Both the position numbers and the translations under genes were made by a program. A DNA stretch of 40,977 bases from Opitutia bacterium UBA7374 (GTDB lineage Bacteria > Verrucomicrobiota > Verrucomicrobiia > Opitutales > Coraliomargaritaceae). Numbering within the stretch: position 1 is the stretch's first letter; each line of letters starts with the position of its first letter. The stretch spans positions 117,951 through 158,927 of the forward strand of contig DKOA01000043.1 in the NCBI GenBank assembly GCA_002469895.1, given 5' to 3'. A model generated the notes under the pieces. The model made no database searches, was not told the origin of the DNA, and worked only from the letters and a program-made list of their open reading frames with translations. This document shows positions 1 to 8,098 of this stretch, one piece after another.

Positions 1-855
1 AAAAAGGCAGTTAAAAAGGCTGCGGCAAAGAAAGCGCCCGCGAAGAAGGCAAGTCGCCCCGTTTCTTCTAAGACTCCCAGCAGTATCCTTAAAACAAACG
101 TACCGAACAAAAAGCGCGTCTTTGATGAAAAGAAGATCACGCCGATCGTTTTCTCTCTGGATGACGTCAATGCATTACTGGCTACGCGAAAAGAGACTCC
201 TAAGGAAGATACAGCACCCAAACCAAAAGTTGCCAAGAAAACGGCGAAGAAGCCCGCATCACGCGTAATTCAAAAAAGTGTAAGCCCGTCGGCACCAATC
301 TCCGAGAATAAGCGAGTCCTTGGGGCGGCATCGTTGGCTGACATCCTGGGTTTTGACCCGGCCAAGAAACAAACTCTTACAGTCGATGGAGAAGACATCC
401 CGCAAAAATGGAAAGTGTACTATAAGCTGCTTCTTGATTTAAGAAATCATGTACAGGAAGAACTCGACCTGCATACCGCCGAAACCCTGAAACACACTTC
501 CGGTGATGATGCCGGCGATGTGGCGCATTATGGAAACCACCAAGCCGACTCCGGGACGGACTCCTTTGACCGCGATTTCGCACTAAGCCTAGTCTCCTCT
601 GAACAGGACGCGCTGAATGAAATTGAAGAAGCCATACAGCGTATGCGCGATGGCAGTTACGGAGTCTGTGAAGTCACCGGAAAGCCAATCAAAAAAGATC
701 GTTTACTCGCTGTTCCCTTCGCTCGCTTTTCGATTGAAGGACAAAAGGAATTTGAGAAAAACAATCGTAGAAAGCTCAACCGTGAAGCCGGTAACCTCTT
801 CGGAGACGGTGACGAAACTCTCAAACTATCGAGTGACGATGATGGCGAGGAGTAG
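1..855 (+). CDS. DksA/TraR (YteA)-like regulator with histone-H1-like tail, 5' truncated
   Basis: The reading frame is open from the first base, so the start lies outside the window. The visible 284 residues have two parts. The first ~110 are rich in Lys, Ala and Pro with repeated KK/AKK motifs, like bacterial histone-H1-type tails. The rest is a DksA/TraR-family body: a helical coiled coil, the NHQADSGTDSFDRD segment typical of YteA/GSP16O-type members, and the C-terminal finger region. Family members bind RNA polymerase through the secondary channel. In the canonical finger four cysteines hold zinc. Here only the first is kept (YGVCEVTGKPI); the second is Thr and the last two are Ser and Gly (ARFSIEGQKE), so zinc binding is doubtful. 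lspA follows after 11 bases and is probably co-transcribed, an order I recall from chlamydiae. The basic tail suggests nucleic-acid binding, which is inference. Confidence 0.85.
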   Translation, partial: KKAVKKAAAKKAPAKKASRPVSSKTPSSILKTNVPNKKRVFDEKKITPIVFSLDDVNALLATRKETPKEDTAPKPKVAKKTAKKPASRVIQKSVSPSAPISENKRVLGAASLADILGFDPAKKQTLTVDGEDIPQKWKVYYKLLLDLRNHVQEELDLHTAETLKHTSGDDAGDVAHYGNHQADSGTDSFDRDFALSLVSSEQDALNEIEEAIQRMRDGSYGVCEVTGKPIKKDRLLAVPFARFSIEGQKEFEKNNRRKLNREAGNLFGDGDETLKLSSDDDGEE

Positions 856-866
856 CTCTGAACAGA

Positions 867-1406
867 TTGTACGATAATTTAAAAGTCGACGGAAACCCAC
901 TGGCATACCTTCGTCTCTACCTGACCGCATTGATTGTATTTCTGGCGGATCAGGCGTCCAAGCTCTGGATCTTTAACAATCTGGATATGGACACCGGTCG
1001 AATCGTTGTCGTAGAAGGCTTTTTCCAGATCATCCACGTTGGTAATGAAGGCGCCGCTTGGGGCATTCTGTCCGGGCACAGTGGAATACTCACTGTATTT
1101 GCACTGGTTGCATTAGCCGCGATATTTTGTTTTCGTAAGACCCTACAACTCAAACAGCCGCTTATTCAGTGGCTCTTCGGCTTGATTAGTGGTGGCATCC
1201 TGGGAAACACTGCCGACCGCATGATTCATGGTCATGTCATTGACTTCCTGGACTTTCGTTTCCCATTTGAGATCCCTATACTATTACCGGACGGTCGCTA
1301 TCCGGCCTTTAATATAGCAGATTGTGCCATCGTAATTGGAGTCCTCAGCTACTTTCTCCTGAGTTGCCTCTATGAAAATGCGAGAGGCCGGGATAAAACG
1401 AACTAA
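867..1406 (+). CDS. lspA: Lipoprotein signal peptidase (signal peptidase II)
   Basis: The product is 179 aa, usual for LspA, an inner-membrane aspartyl protease that removes the signal peptide from diacylglyceryl-modified prolipoproteins. Four hydrophobic segments are visible. The two catalytic aspartates sit in the family motifs: GNTADRM (Asp117) and FNIADCAI (Asp152). The N-terminal VFLADQASK segment is also typical. The start is uncertain. TTG at 867 is used here; a CTG at 858 would sit closer to the purine-rich GAGGAG at 847-852. It lies 11 bases after the DksA-like gene. A likely client in this window is the substrate-binding lipoprotein at 16961-17920. It converges with the metalloregulator, whose gene ends at 1414. 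Confidence 0.93.
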   Translation: MYDNLKVDGNPLAYLRLYLTALIVFLADQASKLWIFNNLDMDTGRIVVVEGFFQIIHVGNEGAAWGILSGHSGILTVFALVALAAIFCFRKTLQLKQPLIQWLFGLISGGILGNTADRMIHGHVIDFLDFRFPFEIPILLPDGRYPAFNIADCAIVIGVLSYFLLSCLYENARGRDKTN

Positions 1407-1413
1407 TTCAATC

Positions 1414-2088
1414 CTACCCTTTGGCCGTCTTACGAACCAGCACCTTCGAAGCAGCGGATAAACCGAGTGTATGCTGCTTTTCTGTATCGCCGACAGCCAA
1501 AGTGATCGAGTCGGCATCCGGGTTATGCTGCTCGACTCGGATCGATGCACCCGGGTGTAATCCACATTCCCCGATGTACTGTAAAAAATTTGCATCCTGA
1601 TCACATATACGGGCTACCCGATAATCCGCATCTTTGACACAGCGTGAAAGACGTTCCAAATGTATCGCTGCTAGATCCCCATCTGCCGTAGGAATCGGAT
1701 CTCCATGCGGATCCTCTGTGGGAAACCCCAGAAATCGATCCATCCGCTCTAAAAATCGATCCGAAATGACATGCTCTAAATGCTCGGCCTCCTCATGCAC
1801 TTCCGACCAGTCGTAGCCCAGTACCTCCACTAAAAACTGTTCAACTAGACGGTGACGGCGCAAAACATGCAGCGCTAATCGACGCCCCGGCTCAGTTAGA
1901 GAAACCCCGATTCGAGGGGCATATTTGGCCAGCCCAGCATCAGCCAATGCTTTCATCATTGTCGTTGCGGTTCCGGGGACTACACCGAGCGCCTCAGCCA
2001 CGCGCCCCATTGACACCTCTGCATCTTCCGAGCCCTCGGAAAGTACATAGATGTGCTTTATATAGTCCTCCACTGTAGCACTAGCCAT
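1414..2088 (-). CDS. DtxR/MntR-family metal-dependent transcriptional regulator
   Basis: This 224-aa protein has the three-part DtxR layout: an N-terminal winged helix (about 1-70), a metal-binding dimerisation domain (70-140), and a C-terminal SH3-like/FeoA domain (150-220). Metal ligands fall at DtxR positions: His79, Glu83, His98, Glu102, Glu105 and His106. The DtxR Cys102 is Glu here, and Asp8 is present in the EDY motif. Both point to the MntR (manganese-type) branch. The second N-terminal MntR ligand, Glu11, is replaced by Lys11. The gene is divergent from the Cys-rich metal permease at 2177 and shares an 88-bp intergenic region with it, so it probably controls itself and the permease. 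The in vivo metal cannot be told from sequence; Mn, Fe or Zn are all possible. Confidence 0.88.
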   Translation of the reverse strand: MASATVEDYIKHIYVLSEGSEDAEVSMGRVAEALGVVPGTATTMMKALADAGLAKYAPRIGVSLTEPGRRLALHVLRRHRLVEQFLVEVLGYDWSEVHEEAEHLEHVISDRFLERMDRFLGFPTEDPHGDPIPTADGDLAAIHLERLSRCVKDADYRVARICDQDANFLQYIGECGLHPGASIRVEQHNPDADSITLAVGDTEKQHTLGLSAASKVLVRKTAKG

Positions 2089-2094
2089 CGTACT

Positions 2095-2137
2095 AAGTTA
2101 GCAAGTCGATCAATGCAGCCAAGTTAATTTAGCAAAG
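2095..2137. promoter_or_regulatory. Candidate operator repeats between metalloregulator and permease
   Basis: The short intergenic region between the divergent DtxR-like and permease genes holds a repeated element. AAGTTAGCAAG lies at 2095-2105 and AAGTTAATTTAGCAAAG at 2121-2137, so both AAGTTA and TTAGCAA occur twice in the same orientation. They lie where a divergent regulator would bind. It does not match the textbook DtxR 19-bp palindrome, so operator function is only a guess. Confidence 0.25.
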
Positions 2138-2176
2138 AGAATTGTCACCGAAGACGGTTCCTGTTGGTCTGGAAAT

Positions 2177-3259
2177 ATGCCATTACTCATTCAAGTGCTT
2201 GAAAATACCTGGTCTCTCCTTGTCGAAATGGCACCCTATTTATTATCCGGCTTTTTCATTGCAGGTCTGCTCCATTGGCTCATTCGTCCATCATGGATCG
2301 AAGCTTGGCTCGGCTCCCCCGGCTTCAAGGGAATCCGCAACGGATGTCTTTTGGGCATACCATTACCCCTCTGTTCCTGTTCCGTCATACCTGTCGCCAC
2401 ATCCCTTTACCAAAATGGTGCCAGCCGGGGCGCTACTGTTTCTTTTCTCAGTTCCACGCCACAGACCGGAGTCGATAGCATTCTCGCAACCTACAGCCTG
2501 ATGGGAGGCCCTTTTACCTGTGTTCGTGTCGTTGTTGCCTTTATCAGCGGTATCATTTCCGGATCCTTGGTTGAACGCCTCGGTAAAAAAACCGAAAAAT
2601 CCCCCGCGGTTGAACCACCAGAGACGGTGACTGGTTGTTGCGGATCCACTGTGAAAAGTGATCCGGACGAGGTCGCTCCCTGCTGTAGCAACAAAGAAAA
2701 CAAAACAGGAAGATCGTTTTTCGATGGCCTGCGCTATGCCTGCATCACACTACCTTCGGATCTGGCTGGCACACTCATAACCGCACTATTTATCGCTGGA
2801 CTGATCGCCACCCTGTTACCCCCAGACTGGTTGGCCGACTCTGCACTAAGCCAGGGGATTACCGCCTTCATTTTAGCAACACTGGTCAGCCTCCCACTCT
2901 ATGTCTGCGCCACCGCATCCATTCCTTTGGCCTACACTCTCGTTGCCGGAGGCTTTTCACCCGGCGCCGCACTCGTATTCTTGATTGTGGGCCCAGCCAC
3001 AAATACAGCCACAGTTGCCGCAGTATGGAAGCTTCTCGGGCACAGGACAGCACTCATTTATGTCGGCAGCCTCGTACTCGTCGCTTGGCTAGCAGGATGG
3101 TTTCTCAATCGCTTGCCGGAAACTGCTTTACTCGGATTTCATCAGCATGTGGATGCCCATGAATCAATAAACATCTGGCAGCATTTCACCGCAATGGTAT
3201 TGGTCACCCTTCTCATTGGTGGCCGTCTTCTTTCCCGTATTCGGTCTTCAAACAACTAA
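2177..3259 (+). CDS. SO_0444-type Cu/Zn efflux permease (DUF318 family)
   Basis: This 360-aa polytopic membrane protein has about nine hydrophobic segments. It carries the signature of the permease family once called DUF318, including the SO_0444 Cu/Zn efflux type: PLPLCSCSVIP with Cys66 and Cys68, and a second half with LPLYVCATASIP (Cys244). A hydrophilic loop in the middle has two vicinal cysteine pairs, GCCGS (154-155) and APCCSN (169-170), plausible soft-metal ligands. The C-terminus adds His residues (GFHQHVDAHE). The start is ATG at 2177 with only a weak purine stretch before it. It is divergent from the DtxR/MntR-like regulator, consistent with metal-responsive export. Its last 12 bases overlap the end of fmt on the other strand. 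The substrate metal is inferred from family and cysteines only. Confidence 0.85.
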   Translation: MPLLIQVLENTWSLLVEMAPYLLSGFFIAGLLHWLIRPSWIEAWLGSPGFKGIRNGCLLGIPLPLCSCSVIPVATSLYQNGASRGATVSFLSSTPQTGVDSILATYSLMGGPFTCVRVVVAFISGIISGSLVERLGKKTEKSPAVEPPETVTGCCGSTVKSDPDEVAPCCSNKENKTGRSFFDGLRYACITLPSDLAGTLITALFIAGLIATLLPPDWLADSALSQGITAFILATLVSLPLYVCATASIPLAYTLVAGGFSPGAALVFLIVGPATNTATVAAVWKLLGHRTALIYVGSLVLVAWLAGWFLNRLPETALLGFHQHVDAHESINIWQHFTAMVLVTLLIGGRLLSRIRSSNN

Positions 3260-4228
3260 TGAACGCACCGGGACGCTCGGTAAATGTAAGCCGGGAGCCA
3301 ACGGATATCCTCGTAAAAAATCGGCAACCGGCAGCATCCGTCCTCCCGGTCGCTGCAACTCATGTATAAGAAGCACACCCTTCTGGCAGACAATTCGCAA
3401 ATCGGCATTTCCAGAACTTGCTAAAACAGTTCCCGGAGGGACGTCCATGATCTCTTCTGAATAACCGCTTGCCCCCAGCTTAATGTGCTCACCGTTATGA
3501 GTGAAATATCCGCCCGGCCAGGGAGTGAAGGCACGCAAACGTGCACATATCTTCTCCGCAGGCAGGGTAAAATCGAGAGCACCATCCTCCTTCGTGATCT
3601 TCCGGCAATGTGTTACCAAAGCTGCATTCTGTTCGACAAAGCGCAAGCTGCCCGTGATCGCTGCTGATAAATTTCTCCGCATCAGCGGAACCACCGACGC
3701 ACCGACCTTGGCACGTACTATTGCAGCCGTATCCGATGGCTCAATTGGAACCTCCTCGACATCTGCTACACCCCCTGCATCCATCTCCCGAACAACTTTC
3801 ATCAAAGAAACCCCTGTAATCGATTCACCCTCTGCCAAGGCAGTCTCTACTGGAGACGCGCCCCGATATGCGGGCAAAATGGAACCATGAAAATTGACCA
3901 ACCCATAAGTCGGTGCGTGGCGCAAAGACTTGGGTAGGAAATGACCATACGCCATAACGAAACCAACCACAGTTTCTAATTCGATCAAACTCTCCACTAG
4001 AGCAGCATCCGGCTTTTCCGGTTGCCACAAGGCCACACCTCGTCTGGTCGCCCACTCAGCAACCGGATTTTGACTCAGTTTGTGACCACGGCCCTGTCGA
4101 CGATCCGGCTGAGAAATCACCGCAGCCAGTCGGCAATGATCCACCCCCTCCTCTAATAAAAAGTCGAGGAAAGGCAGGCAGATACGATCTGACCCAAAAA
4201 AAACTACATTTGCTGCCGACTTCATCAT
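3248..4228 (-). CDS. fmt: Methionyl-tRNA formyltransferase
   Basis: Fmt transfers a formyl group from 10-formyl-tetrahydrofolate to initiator Met-tRNA. The length of 326 aa is slightly above the usual 310-315. The N-terminal formyltransferase domain has the QPDRRQGRG motif and the catalytic triad Asn112, His114 (VNFHGSILPAYRGASP) and Asp150 (REMDAG). The C-terminal Fmt domain includes RAFTPWPGGYF. The start at 4228 is a double ATG that overlaps the stop of the upstream exonuclease gene by four bases (ATGA), indicating translational coupling. There is no adjacent def (peptide deformylase), which often accompanies fmt elsewhere. The 3' end overlaps the converging permease by 12 bases. Confidence 0.96.
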   Translation of the reverse strand: MMKSAANVVFFGSDRICLPFLDFLLEEGVDHCRLAAVISQPDRRQGRGHKLSQNPVAEWATRRGVALWQPEKPDAALVESLIELETVVGFVMAYGHFLPKSLRHAPTYGLVNFHGSILPAYRGASPVETALAEGESITGVSLMKVVREMDAGGVADVEEVPIEPSDTAAIVRAKVGASVVPLMRRNLSAAITGSLRFVEQNAALVTHCRKITKEDGALDFTLPAEKICARLRAFTPWPGGYFTHNGEHIKLGASGYSEEIMDVPPGTVLASSGNADLRIVCQKGVLLIHELQRPGGRMLPVADFLRGYPLAPGLHLPSVPVRSLVV

Positions 4229-4890
4229 AAATTGAATTGTTGCTGACCTGCATTACGAAACCCCAATTCCGATGACTGGCTCTGCCGGAGTAACCAATGC
4301 AGGGTCACCGTCTCAAAACCAGTTTCTTGAAAAAGCCGCGCCAGGAGCAATGCCGAGGCTAGCGCATCGTAAAGTGCTGCATGGTAGTGGCCACGTCCGG
4401 CAGGGCAGTCCGTCTCTGCCATACGGTCCAGCTCCGGTTGCAATCCAAACAATCCAACCAGCACTTCTAAACTATAACTTTCCAGATCCGGGTATATCCT
4501 GCGATACATTGGTAAGGTATCCAACCAAGGTCCCCAAGTCACTTCCTCGCCACCAGCCAGTCCGAAGAAATCAGGCGATCTTCTAGGACACGGCCAGACG
4601 GCCCGGAGAAAGCCATCCTCAACAATCGCGTTATGGGCACAAAATATACCACTCTCCCGCAACCCGGAGAACAAATCCCAATTTGATTCAAAGCCGGAAT
4701 GAACTGCGACTGCTTCCTCCCTAATTCGATGCCGACTGCGATCGATATCACTTATCGTACCCTGCGGACGACAAAGGCCCGTTGAGGTAGATTCGACACG
4801 ATGATGAAGCAGCGTGGCCACACCATACTCGACAATGCCGCTCTGGCGGCTGCCTTCAAAGTCGATCACATGGATGGGCGTATCTATCAT
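4225..4890 (-). CDS. DnaQ-like DEDDh 3'-5' exonuclease
   Basis: This 221-aa protein belongs to the RNase T/DNA polymerase III epsilon superfamily. The motifs are visible in order: ExoI as HVIDFEGS (Asp, Glu), ExoII as CAHNAIVEDGFL (Asp), and ExoIII as HYHAALYDALASALLL (His, Asp). That gives a DEDDh active site. There is no polymerase-binding tail or second domain, so it is a stand-alone exonuclease and not clearly the replicative epsilon subunit. I chose ATG at 4890; GTG at 4914 would add eight residues, but it directly abuts its GGAGG with no spacing. It is translationally coupled to fmt by an ATGA overlap, though no functional link is evident. The 144 bp upstream separates it from the divergent phosphatase gene. 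Confidence 0.82.
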   Translation of the reverse strand: MIDTPIHVIDFEGSRQSGIVEYGVATLLHHRVESTSTGLCRPQGTISDIDRSRHRIREEAVAVHSGFESNWDLFSGLRESGIFCAHNAIVEDGFLRAVWPCPRRSPDFFGLAGGEEVTWGPWLDTLPMYRRIYPDLESYSLEVLVGLFGLQPELDRMAETDCPAGRGHYHAALYDALASALLLARLFQETGFETVTLHWLLRQSQSSELGFRNAGQQQFNL

Positions 4891-5034
4891 ACCAAGTACT
4901 TGATAGAAGATCACCCTCCACAGAGACGAGAGAAATATCGCACGACAATGAAGACAAATCAGACCACTCTACAGTTGCCAGCCACCCGGCAAGCCCCAAC
5001 ATATCGCCTTTTAAACGCCAGCGCGCTCACAAAT

Positions 5035-5820
5035 ATGTCTTCGCTCAGCAAAGAACAAAACCTAGAATTCAAGCAATTTATCCGCTACCTATGCGCCGAA
5101 TCTGCCAAGGAGATTCTCCCGCACTACGGGCCGGATGTAACTGTCGAAAAGAAATCCGATGCCACTCCGGTTACACTTGCCGACCGGAATGCCGAGAAAC
5201 GAATCCGTGAAATTCTCGCGCAGCACTATCCTGAACATGGTGTGATCGGTGAAGAATTCGGACGTGAACGGGACGATGCAGAATTTGTCTGGGTGCTCGA
5301 TCCAGTCGACGGCACTAAATCTTTTATCTCCGGAGTGCCCCTATTTGCCACGCTCATCGCTCTTCTCCATAATGGACGCCCGGTACTCGGAGCCATTCAC
5401 CAGCCGGTTCTTGAGCAACTGGTTATCGGTGATTGCGAAACCACGACACTCAATGACAAGCCAGTCAATGGGCGCCCCGCATGCCCTCTTTCTGAGGCGA
5501 CCCTTTGCACAACCGACCCAATCCGTCCAACGCTTTGGCAAAACAACGCGCAATGGGATCAACTCCCACCCAAAACAGCACTCTACCGCTCATGGGGCGA
5601 CGCCGGCGGTTATATCTTACTTTGCTCCGGATTTATCGATATCATGTGCGATCCTCTGATGGAGATCTGGGACTGCGCCGCGATTCTTCCCTGCCTACAA
5701 GGTGCCGGATTTACAGTGACCGGATGGAACGGTGGAGATGCCTTTGAAGAACGCTGTATTATCGCGGCAAAACCATCGCTCCATGAAGCCGTCATGGAAA
5801 CCCTTTACCCGATCGCTTGA
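5035..5820 (+). CDS. hisN: Inositol-monophosphatase-family phosphatase, HisN-like (histidinol-phosphatase)
   Basis: This 261-aa Mg2+-dependent phosphatase has the IMPase fold. Metal ligands are visible in GEEFG (Glu73), in LDPVDGTKSF (Asp89, Asp92), and in a C-terminal MEIWDCAAI (Asp). DPVDGTKSF in place of DPLDGTxNF, with the WGDAGGY segment, matches the HisN subgroup that removes phosphate from L-histidinol phosphate in histidine synthesis. Inositol-1-phosphate or 3'-phosphoadenosine phosphate phosphatase remain possible, since this family is easily mis-assigned. No other his gene is nearby. The frame is open back to 4801, but residues before 5035 overlap the divergent exonuclease and look unlike the family, so ATG 5035 is preferred. 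A SulP anion transporter follows; if the substrate were PAP, that pairing would fit sulfur metabolism. Confidence 0.78.
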   Translation: MSSLSKEQNLEFKQFIRYLCAESAKEILPHYGPDVTVEKKSDATPVTLADRNAEKRIREILAQHYPEHGVIGEEFGRERDDAEFVWVLDPVDGTKSFISGVPLFATLIALLHNGRPVLGAIHQPVLEQLVIGDCETTTLNDKPVNGRPACPLSEATLCTTDPIRPTLWQNNAQWDQLPPKTALYRSWGDAGGYILLCSGFIDIMCDPLMEIWDCAAILPCLQGAGFTVTGWNGGDAFEERCIIAAKPSLHEAVMETLYPIA

Positions 5821-5898
5821 GCATTGCAAAATACAGCTCTTAAACTCACTCTATTCGGATCTTATGAATCAGATTGCGCATAAGAAATTGTTCCAGCA

Positions 5899-7710
5899 GT
5901 GAAGCTCCTGTTGCAATATTTCGGCCATGCGCTGCATGTCGCTCGCGCTTATAATACACTGCAGCTATTTCCGTTTTCCCAGACGATCGCCCGCTATCGT
6001 AAAAAAGATCTGCCAGGAGATCTGCGGGCAGCAATAAACGTTGCTCTTCTCGCCTTTCCACAGGGCATGGCCTATGCCCTGATCGCAGGCCTGCCTATTC
6101 AATATGGAATTTATGGTTCCGCAGTCGCTGCCATAATAGGGCCACTCTTTGCCAATTCACGCTTTATTACCCTTGGCCCAACCAATGCAACTGCGGTCAT
6201 CCTTCTCAGCACATTTGCCGGACTCGGCATTGCTGGTGCAGAAATGCTGACACTGGTTCCACTCCTGATACTCCTTATCGGCTTCTTTATCTTGCTCGGT
6301 GCCTACTTCAAAGTGGCCAACCTCGTCCAATACATATCCCGCTCAGTTACCACCGGATACATAACAGCCGCCGCACTACTCATTATCACCAACCAGATCC
6401 CGCGCACGCTTGGCCTAGACCTTGAGCGACGCGGCACTTCACTGATCGACACATTGGGACTCATTGCCTCCTCACTAGGCACCCTTCACTGGCCAACAGT
6501 AATAATTAGTCTGTCTACAGTAGCTCTATATATATTCCTCAACCGTTCATTCCGCAATCTTCCCAACGTCGCCCTCTGCCTAATTATCATTTCTGCAGCT
6601 AGCTTATTTTTTAGCAGTCCATCAGAGGATCCAACTCTCCTACGCCTAGAGGCGATCAATGCTACATCCTGGGTCCCGATACTTCCGGGAATCAACATAA
6701 AGGATGTAACCGCCCTGATCAGCCCGGCCCTGGCAATCGCCCTGCTTTGTGTTATCGAAGGCATCTCCATTGGTAAATCGCTGGCCGCCCGTACCGGATC
6801 CAGACTCGATGCCAATCAAGCGATGTACTCCATCGGCATGGCTAATATTGCCTGCGCATTTGCCTCCGGAATGCCCGCATCCGGCTCTCTCACCCGTTCA
6901 TCATTGAGCAATACCAGTGGCGCAAGCACACCCATGGCCAGCCTTTACTGTGGACTCTTGCTCGTAGCCGGCGCCATCGCCTTTGGGCCCCTCACCGGCT
7001 ACATTCCACAATGTGTGCTAGCCGTGCTTGTTATCATAATCGGCCTATCCCTGATTAACAAGCGAGCGATCCGTATCGTTAGTCATGCCACCGGTTCCGA
7101 TGCCGTTGTCTTCGGGGCTACCTTTACCAGTGCGCTCTTCCTACCCCTCGATACAGCAATCTATATTGGAGTTGCACTATCCATTATGCTCTTCCTCAAA
7201 AAAGTAGCCCGCCCGGAGATGGTCGAATACAACTTCAACGATGATGGCCAGTTGGCTGAGCTGCAGGATCGTACAAAACGCCAGCAACCGGAAGTATCGA
7301 TCGTCCATGTAGAGGGCGAGTTGTTCTTTGGCGCTGCCGATCTTTTCCGCGATCAGATACGTCGTATCTGTGAAGATCCCAATCTCAAAATTGTCGTTCT
7401 GAAGATGCGTAACGCCCACCACATGGATGCCTCCGGCGTCATGGCACTGGAAGAACTTGTTCGCTACATGAATGAAAAGGGGCGCTACCTCATACTCTCT
7501 GAAGTGAAGGCAGATATCGTTAAAATCCTAAAAAATGCCCAGATCTACGATTATATCGAAGAACGGAACATATTCAGGGATCAACCGGCCAACCCGACCC
7601 TATCGACGGCCCAAGCCCTCCGACGCGCCAAAGAACAACTTGGCCACACAGACGCCAGCGTATCGATTTACGTAGATCCGGTACGGGACAAAGAAAAACA
7701 GGGAAAATAG
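5899..7710 (+). CDS. SulP/SLC26-family anion transporter with STAS domain
   Basis: This 603-aa inner-membrane transporter has a long hydrophobic part (about residues 35-440) and a cytoplasmic STAS domain (about 465-560). The SulP signature is visible near the N-terminus: DLRAAINVALLAFPQGMAYA, followed by GLPIQYGIYGS and GPTNATAVI. The second half has the ASGMPASGSLTRSS segment. In STAS the MDASGVMALEEL loop is where anti-sigma-antagonist relatives carry a phosphorylatable Ser or Thr. Substrates in the family are sulfate, bicarbonate, fumarate or other anions; which one applies here cannot be decided. The GTG start at 5899 has no good upstream ATG in frame. The 78-bp gap after hisN holds a 6-bp inverted repeat (CTTATG at 5861, CATAAG at 5879), of unclear role. 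Confidence 0.88.
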   Translation: MKLLLQYFGHALHVARAYNTLQLFPFSQTIARYRKKDLPGDLRAAINVALLAFPQGMAYALIAGLPIQYGIYGSAVAAIIGPLFANSRFITLGPTNATAVILLSTFAGLGIAGAEMLTLVPLLILLIGFFILLGAYFKVANLVQYISRSVTTGYITAAALLIITNQIPRTLGLDLERRGTSLIDTLGLIASSLGTLHWPTVIISLSTVALYIFLNRSFRNLPNVALCLIIISAASLFFSSPSEDPTLLRLEAINATSWVPILPGINIKDVTALISPALAIALLCVIEGISIGKSLAARTGSRLDANQAMYSIGMANIACAFASGMPASGSLTRSSLSNTSGASTPMASLYCGLLLVAGAIAFGPLTGYIPQCVLAVLVIIIGLSLINKRAIRIVSHATGSDAVVFGATFTSALFLPLDTAIYIGVALSIMLFLKKVARPEMVEYNFNDDGQLAELQDRTKRQQPEVSIVHVEGELFFGAADLFRDQIRRICEDPNLKIVVLKMRNAHHMDASGVMALEELVRYMNEKGRYLILSEVKADIVKILKNAQIYDYIEERNIFRDQPANPTLSTAQALRRAKEQLGHTDASVSIYVDPVRDKEKQGK

Positions 7711-7745
7711 CTTTTCAGCCACCTACGATCTACCGGTTATCTCTG

Positions 7746-7979
7746 TCAGGGTTTATCCGATCGAATGGGAGACTGCTTTTCTTCCACGTACTGTGTGCTC
7801 TGGTCGATCCCGTCTTCAATGTCATCACATTCACGTAAGTCATTAACAATGAGTTTGTTAATGTACGACGATAGACTTTGTTTCGTGAGTGACGCTTTTT
7901 TCTTAGATATCTGAAGTAATGAAGGATCAAAATGAATATATTGTGTTTCCTTTTTATTTGAATAACCCCAATTCTTCAT
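7746..7979 (-). CDS. Small ribbon-helix-helix-like protein
   Basis: This 77-aa protein is encoded opposite a second small gene (8080-8304) in an AT-rich islet. Residues 10-55 fit a ribbon-helix-helix pattern: a short strand (ETQYIHFDPSLL), a Lys-rich first helix, then a second helix ending in SSYINKLIVNDLRE, much like the SEYVNHLIRKD of its neighbour. The tail is acidic then polar (ECDDIEDGIDQ). I do not recognise a specific family. It could be a DNA-binding repressor or an orphan antitoxin, but no toxin-sized partner lies beside it. A perfect TTGACA on its strand (8014 to 8009) could be a -35 element, although no good -10 follows. It sits 35 bp beyond the SulP stop and converges with it. Confidence 0.6.
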   Translation of the reverse strand: MKNWGYSNKKETQYIHFDPSLLQISKKKASLTKQSLSSYINKLIVNDLRECDDIEDGIDQSTQYVEEKQSPIRSDKP

Positions 7980-8041
7980 AGCCTACTCAATTCATTTTTA
8001 GCAAAAGTTGTCAACCTTTAGTCGAATTATTTTTTGTTTGC

Positions 8042-8098
8042 TAGTTATATTAGTTAAAAATAGGGTATCTAACTATACTATGAAAACGCGAATAACTA
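8042..8098. repeat. TAGTTA/TAACTA repeats before the RHH-like gene
   Basis: Four copies of one hexamer cluster around the start of the small gene at 8080. TAGTTA occurs at 8042-8047 and 8051-8056, nine bases apart. Its reverse complement TAACTA occurs at 8070-8075 and at 8093-8098, the last inside the coding region. Short repeated or inverted hexamers are typical operators for ribbon-helix-helix repressors. The location suggests autoregulation, but the region is AT-rich and chance cannot be excluded. Confidence 0.35.

Noticed and set aside
4801..5034. In-frame N-terminal extension of the HisN-like gene
   Set aside because: It overlaps the divergent exonuclease start and is unlike the family; ATG 5035 fits homologous N-termini.
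8008..8079. TTG start that would lengthen the RHH-like protein by 24 residues
   Set aside because: The extra residues are hydrophobic and come from AT-rich intergenic DNA; ATG 8080 gives a normal RHH start.
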